Shown here one piece after another: positions 8,218 through 11,770 of a stretch of DNA of 11,770 bases. Location: assembly GCA_020719105.1 (NCBI GenBank), contig DYQV01000058.1, positions 1-11,770 on the forward strand. Reading direction: 5' to 3'. Under the pieces are notes generated by a model. It searched no databases and had not been told where the DNA came from. It saw nothing but the letters and a program-made list of their open reading frames with translations. The stretch is from Rikenella microfusus (GTDB lineage: Bacteria; Bacteroidota; Bacteroidia; Bacteroidales; SZUA-534). Position numbers and translations under genes: made by a program. The number at the start of each line of letters is the position of its first letter. The stretch's first letter is position 1.

Positions 8218-9612
8218 TTATTTCAAATATTCAAAACCAAGTGTTTCCAATCCTTTTTGAATTACGGGATCCTTCATCACATACTCCCAGACCAACCCGG
8301 TCCTGAAATTTTCAATCATCATCAACATGGGTCCCTGGTCAATACCGATATAGTCGTTATTCACCCAGTTAATGGTGGGATTAAAAGAGTCCAGATAACC
8401 GTATTTGCCCCATATTTTGCTTCCATAATTGGCATTCATCGATTTTATGGTTGGCAAAACAATTTCAGGTGCAAAGGGTAACGACGTCATGGGTCCATAA
8501 GGTGCAACGGTTCCGTCCTCGGCAACGGTATTATTTTTACCGCTGGCCCCTCTTCCGGCATAGCCTTCAAACTTTTTGTTGTCAAAATTATATTTGTCGC
8601 CTGCGCCGTCGCAAGCGGTAAATCCCCAGCAAAGTGAATCGTAGCCAACCCAGCCTTTGGGGTTTTCAATGGCATATTCACGCTGGACATAAGTAGCGCG
8701 CTTAGAGTTTTCGAAGTAATCTATTCCTTTTTCTTTCATGTATTTGTCTCCCAATCCGCGAAAGTCGATGAATGAATGGGCAAACTGATGACCAAACAAC
8801 GGTGGAAAAGTCACATGTGAAAGACCTTTGTAAGGAGTTTCCCACTTATAGGTAGCCAACCAGGCATCATAACTTTGTTCCACATTTTCCATACCTGTTC
8901 CGGCAGCCAATACATAAAGAAACAATGCCTCGTTGTAGCCGAACCAGCCATAATCGAGCAACCCTTTTTCAGGGGTCCAGGCCATGGAAATGGTATTTGC
9001 ATATTTACTGGTTGATGGCAATAGAAAGAAATTCCAATCCATCCTGCTGAGCAATGCCGTTGAGAGCGAACGTATCTTTATTTCAGCCTCGTTATCCAGG
9101 TTATAGTAGTTGCGTGCAAATAGGAAACCCATCATCAAAATACCGGTATCAATAGAAGAGAGTTCACATTTCCATTCCCGTGTACCTGAATTCATTCGCA
9201 GAAAATGGTAATAAAACCCTTTGTATCCGGTGGCATTGGTATCGGTACTTTGAACTGAATGGGTAAAAAACTCCAAAATGTTAAGGGTAATTTTTGCTGC
9301 CTGTTCCCGTTCAATCCAATTCCGTTCGGCACCTATGGCAAAACAGGGTATCCCAAAACCGGTGGATGCAATACTGGCAGGGGCTAATGCAGCAGCCCGG
9401 TCTTTTACTATGCCATACGCTGGATGGTGTTCACCTAAAAAGTATTGAAATGTTTTAAATTGTATGGAATCGAGCATGGCAACATCATCGGCTGTTACCG
9501 GGTAATTGATTTTACCAAACGACTTATACTCTGTTTGTTTCGATTTTATGCATCCTGAAGTGCTAATAAAAAATAGGATTAGCACTGAAATGAGTTTTAG
9601 GTGATTTTTCAT
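8218..9612 (-). CDS. GH144-type beta-1,2-glucan hydrolase, single-domain lipoprotein
   Basis: This 464-residue lipoprotein has a hydrophobic leader ending STSGC, with C21 as the lipidation site; the following IKSKQTEY is basic, with no acidic export signal. The rest is one (alpha/alpha)6 'glycoamylase' domain (PF10091): FKTFQYFLGEHHPAYGIVKD near 52-71, STGFGIPCFAIGAER near 83-97, WGFTACDGAG at 329-338, APYGPMTSLPFAPE at 370-383, and GIDQGPMLMMIENFRTG at 423-439. GH144 contains endo-beta-1,2-glucanase (Chitinophaga CpSGL) and an exo sophorose-releasing enzyme (Parabacteroides BDI_3064), so this is probably one of these activities. Compared with the paralogue upstream, it has CELSSIDTG (149-157) where that one has NGADIVETA, and a loop about 17 residues longer between TACD and the following AP. 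An exo-type or oligosaccharide-preferring role is possible but unproven. The spacer to the upstream paralogue is 84 bases, and the next gene follows after 9 bases. Confidence 0.88.
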   Translation of the reverse strand: MKNHLKLISVLILFFISTSGCIKSKQTEYKSFGKINYPVTADDVAMLDSIQFKTFQYFLGEHHPAYGIVKDRAAALAPASIASTGFGIPCFAIGAERNWIEREQAAKITLNILEFFTHSVQSTDTNATGYKGFYYHFLRMNSGTREWKCELSSIDTGILMMGFLFARNYYNLDNEAEIKIRSLSTALLSRMDWNFFLLPSTSKYANTISMAWTPEKGLLDYGWFGYNEALFLYVLAAGTGMENVEQSYDAWLATYKWETPYKGLSHVTFPPLFGHQFAHSFIDFRGLGDKYMKEKGIDYFENSKRATYVQREYAIENPKGWVGYDSLCWGFTACDGAGDKYNFDNKKFEGYAGRGASGKNNTVAEDGTVAPYGPMTSLPFAPEIVLPTIKSMNANYGSKIWGKYGYLDSFNPTINWVNNDYIGIDQGPMLMMIENFRTGLVWEYVMKDPVIQKGLETLGFEYLK

Positions 9613-9688
9613 TTTCAGACTTCTTATTAATTAGATTTCAATGAATATTTATTGCCAAGGCAAAATTTCAAAATAGGTAATTACATTT

Positions 9689-9696
9689 CAAACATA
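9689..9696 (-). promoter_or_regulatory. Possible internal Bacteroidota-type -7 promoter element
   Basis: On the minus strand the sequence TATGTTTG fits the Bacteroidota -7 consensus TAnnTTTG. It starts directly after the stop codon of the upstream GH144 gene and would give a leader of about 70 bases for the second GH144 gene. No well-spaced -33 TTTG is seen (the nearest TTTTG is only 11 bases upstream), so this could be a chance match in an AT-rich spacer. The 84-base spacer holding it (9613-9696) is the longest gap in the first four genes and shows no other clear signal. Confidence 0.25.
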
Positions 9697-11697
9697 CTAC
9701 TTATAAGCAAAACCTAGTTTTGTAAGGCCTGACTGTACTTCGGGATCGTTCATGAACAAATTCCAAAGCAAGGCAGACCGATAATTTTCAATCATGCAAA
9801 TTTCGGGCCCCTGATCAATGGCAAGGTATGATCGGGCCCACCAGTTATTATTTATATCAAAGGAATCGTAGAACCCATATTCACCCCATAATTTGTCGCC
9901 CAACACATAATAGAAGAACCGAATGGCGGCCATGGATTCTTCAGGTGTGTATGCAATAGAAGAAATGGCAGCAGTAGGGGCAATCACTCCTTTATCGTTA
10001 TTTGGTTCGCAAGCGGCATATCCATTGGGGATATCGCAAGCTGTTAATCCCCAGCAGTCGGCACTATAACTCACATAATTCTTGGGGTTGTCTTTGCAAT
10101 ACTCATAATGGATGCGGCTATGGGCCACATTCTGTTCCCAATAATTGGCATATTGATCGGATAGATTACTTGGATCTAAACCTAAGAAGGAGTAATGAGC
10201 CCAAAAAAGAGGACCGCCATAATCCCAACTCAAAGGTAACGTAATGCCATAAAATTTCTTTCCGTTTTTCATGGGAAACGCACCGTTACGTGCCCAGCCA
10301 TTGGTATAAACCTCCTTTGGAATGCTGTATGTTGGTGAGCTTGCTGCCAATGCATATACAATCAGACATTCGCTCCAGCCTTGTATTTGCATGTTCATAT
10401 CCCAACCGTAATTGGGCGACCAATGCCAATACAACACATTTTGATTTCCCCGCCGGAACCAGCTCCACTCCATATTCTCCCATAATTGGGTAATAGAATC
10501 GCATAATTGCTGTTCCTCCGATGAACCATTCTTAAAATATTCCCTTACGGTTAACAATCCTTGCATCAAGTAAGCTGTTTCCACTATATCAGCTCCGTTA
10601 TCTTTAGTACTAAAAGGGATAACTTTTCCAGTAGAGCCATTTAACCAGTGCGGAAATGCCCCATGAAATTTTTCAGTGGTTGGTTTATTTAAAAAGGTCA
10701 CTATTTTATTAAGCCTTTCGTAACCTTCCTGTCGTGTAACAAAGCCCCTTTCAATCCCAACCAGTATGGCCATAAGTCCAAAGCCGCTGCCACCTGATGT
10801 TACCACATCACCTGAACCCAATCGTTCCCGTGCAAGGCCACTTACCGGATGTGCATAGTCCCAGAAGTATTTGAAGGTTTGTTTTTGGATTAAAGTAAGT
10901 AATTCGTCATCGGAAATTACAGGAAATTTAGGAGTGGAATCAACAGCAGTATAGAAATAATTGGAAAAACCCGTAAAGGAGAATCCCTCTTGTGAAGTTA
11001 GATTACCTGAAATACTGAATGTATATTTTTTTAAACCAGCCAATTTGCTGGTTATTAGGGTGGTTACTTGTTTATTTTCATCAGAAAGTGAATAACTCAA
11101 GCCACTAACACCAGATAAAGAAATGCTATTTTGATAGGTTGAAGGGTTCAATGGCGCAGAAAACCGTATGATAATGGTGTCGTTTTGACGTGGGATGTTC
11201 TGTAGTACGTTTGGTTTTTGAAAATTAAGGCCATTTAAAGTAATCGATTGGATGGTTATAATACCTGCTTCGGTACTAAAAGTATAATTTATTCCAGGAA
11301 AAGTTTCACTGGCAGAACCTTTAATTCCGGAAAGAATTTGAAGGGTATAGGTTGTTTGATAATTAAGGTCTTGTTGAGATTGCAGACGAATCGATGTGTT
11401 ATTTTCTTCAAAGCTCATATTGCAAAGAATCGGTTCGTTTACATGGTTTATCAGAATAATGTTTAGTTTAGCCGAATTGGTGTCAAGGGGACTATTGAAT
11501 TCTATTGTAAAAACCGAATTAACAAGGATTCCTGTATTATTTTCGGTCGGGCTTAACGGAATTGAGTTTGCTTTTACTTCCGATAGCTGCATTGAGCCAA
11601 CATTTGGATTATTTGTTTCATTATCGTTGCAAGAATTAAGTCCAGCAATAATTAAAAAATAAATAAGGATGGAAAGCAAATTTTTCACTGGATACAT
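9697..11697 (-). CDS. GH144-type beta-1,2-glucanase lipoprotein with two N-terminal Ig-like domains
   Basis: This 666-residue protein begins with a lipoprotein signal (hydrophobic 7-20, LNSC with C23 as the acceptor). The next residues, NDNET, contain acidic side chains reminiscent of the Bacteroidota surface-export signal, so it may face outward. Two Big_5-like Ig domains follow at about 38-143 (ending INYTFST) and 147-250, both with 'IxFSxPL'-type strands. The catalytic PF10091/GH144 domain spans about 260-666: KQTFKYFWDYAHPVSGLARE, SGGSGFGLMAILVGIERGF, NGADIVETAYLMQGLL with D370 and E373, GWSECLIVYALA, ADCWGLTACD (546-555), VIAPTAAISSIAYTPEE and IDQGPEICMIENYRS (627-641). GH144 acts on beta-1,2-glucan, and a surface lipoprotein with spacer domains fits the first, endo-type cut; endo versus exo is inference. 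It is the first gene in the window. The chosen methionine is the only one giving the signal peptide. An intrinsic-terminator-like hairpin lies about 12 bases upstream. Confidence 0.9.
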   Translation of the reverse strand: MYPVKNLLSILIYFLIIAGLNSCNDNETNNPNVGSMQLSEVKANSIPLSPTENNTGILVNSVFTIEFNSPLDTNSAKLNIILINHVNEPILCNMSFEENNTSIRLQSQQDLNYQTTYTLQILSGIKGSASETFPGINYTFSTEAGIITIQSITLNGLNFQKPNVLQNIPRQNDTIIIRFSAPLNPSTYQNSISLSGVSGLSYSLSDENKQVTTLITSKLAGLKKYTFSISGNLTSQEGFSFTGFSNYFYTAVDSTPKFPVISDDELLTLIQKQTFKYFWDYAHPVSGLARERLGSGDVVTSGGSGFGLMAILVGIERGFVTRQEGYERLNKIVTFLNKPTTEKFHGAFPHWLNGSTGKVIPFSTKDNGADIVETAYLMQGLLTVREYFKNGSSEEQQLCDSITQLWENMEWSWFRRGNQNVLYWHWSPNYGWDMNMQIQGWSECLIVYALAASSPTYSIPKEVYTNGWARNGAFPMKNGKKFYGITLPLSWDYGGPLFWAHYSFLGLDPSNLSDQYANYWEQNVAHSRIHYEYCKDNPKNYVSYSADCWGLTACDIPNGYAACEPNNDKGVIAPTAAISSIAYTPEESMAAIRFFYYVLGDKLWGEYGFYDSFDINNNWWARSYLAIDQGPEICMIENYRSALLWNLFMNDPEVQSGLTKLGFAYK

Positions 11698-11709
11698 ACT
11701 TTAAGTTTT

Positions 11710-11742
11710 AAAAAAAAGGAGGATTCAGGAATTGAACCCTCC
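11710..11742 (-). terminator. Intrinsic terminator hairpin just upstream of the first GH144 gene
   Basis: Read on the minus strand, a 10-base-pair stem GGAGGGTTCA / TGAATCCTCC (one G-U pair) with loop ATTCC is followed directly by eight T residues. On the plus strand the G-U becomes an A-C mismatch and the downstream side has no T run, so the signal is oriented with the genes. The T tract ends only about 12 bases before the ATG of the 666-residue protein, so it either ends an upstream gene beyond the window or acts as an attenuator in this gene's leader. Confidence 0.75.
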
Positions 11743-11770
11743 CCAAATTAATAAATAAAAAAACAAATTA

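Noticed and set aside
11743..11770. Promoter in the A/T-rich bases at the right edge
   Set aside because: A TAATTTG-like string is one base short of the TAnnTTTG consensus, and the -33 region would lie outside the window.

Overview
The window looks like one arm of a glycan-utilisation locus (PUL-type cluster) from a member of the Bacteroidota. The signs are lipoprotein signal peptides followed by tandem Big_5-type Ig domains, a GPH-family sugar symporter, an F5/8-type C multidomain glycosidase, lack of strong Shine-Dalgarno sequences, and AT-rich spacers carrying palindromic repeats. All five convincing genes are on the minus strand, so the transcription order runs from high to low coordinates.

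Layout in transcription order: (1) 11697-9697, a lipoprotein with two Ig-like domains and a C-terminal 'glycoamylase' (PF10091/GH144-type) domain. An intrinsic-terminator-like hairpin sits just in front of its start. (2) 9612-8218, a second, shorter GH144-type lipoprotein. (3) 8208-5026, a 1060-residue secreted protein with two jelly-roll modules and a six-hairpin (alpha/alpha)6 catalytic region that I cannot place in a characterised family. (4) 5013-2953, a GPH-type symporter with a roughly 208-residue helical insert between its last two membrane segments. (5) After a 216-base spacer holding a multi-hairpin repeat element, 2736-304, a cytoplasmic GH35-type enzyme with a GH42-like middle domain. 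Bases 1-303 hold no credible gene: they contain two dispersed-repeat-like sequences and a palindrome that could end transcription.

GH144 is the endo-beta-1,2-glucanase/sophorohydrolase family, and a GH35 protein from a GH144 gene cluster in Ignavibacterium album (IALB_1185) has been reported to be a beta-1,2-glucosyltransferase rather than a beta-galactosidase. The combination here therefore points to beta-1,2-glucan (for example cyclic or linear sophoran) as the substrate. The inferred flow is: surface GH144 cuts the polymer, the second GH144 and possibly the 1060-residue enzyme trim it in the periplasm, the GPH transporter carries small sugars inward, and the GH35 enzyme acts in the cytoplasm. 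No SusC/SusD pair, regulator, GH3 beta-glucosidase or GH94 phosphorylase lies in the window, so the locus probably continues beyond the right edge. The substrate assignment is inference from family membership and clustering.
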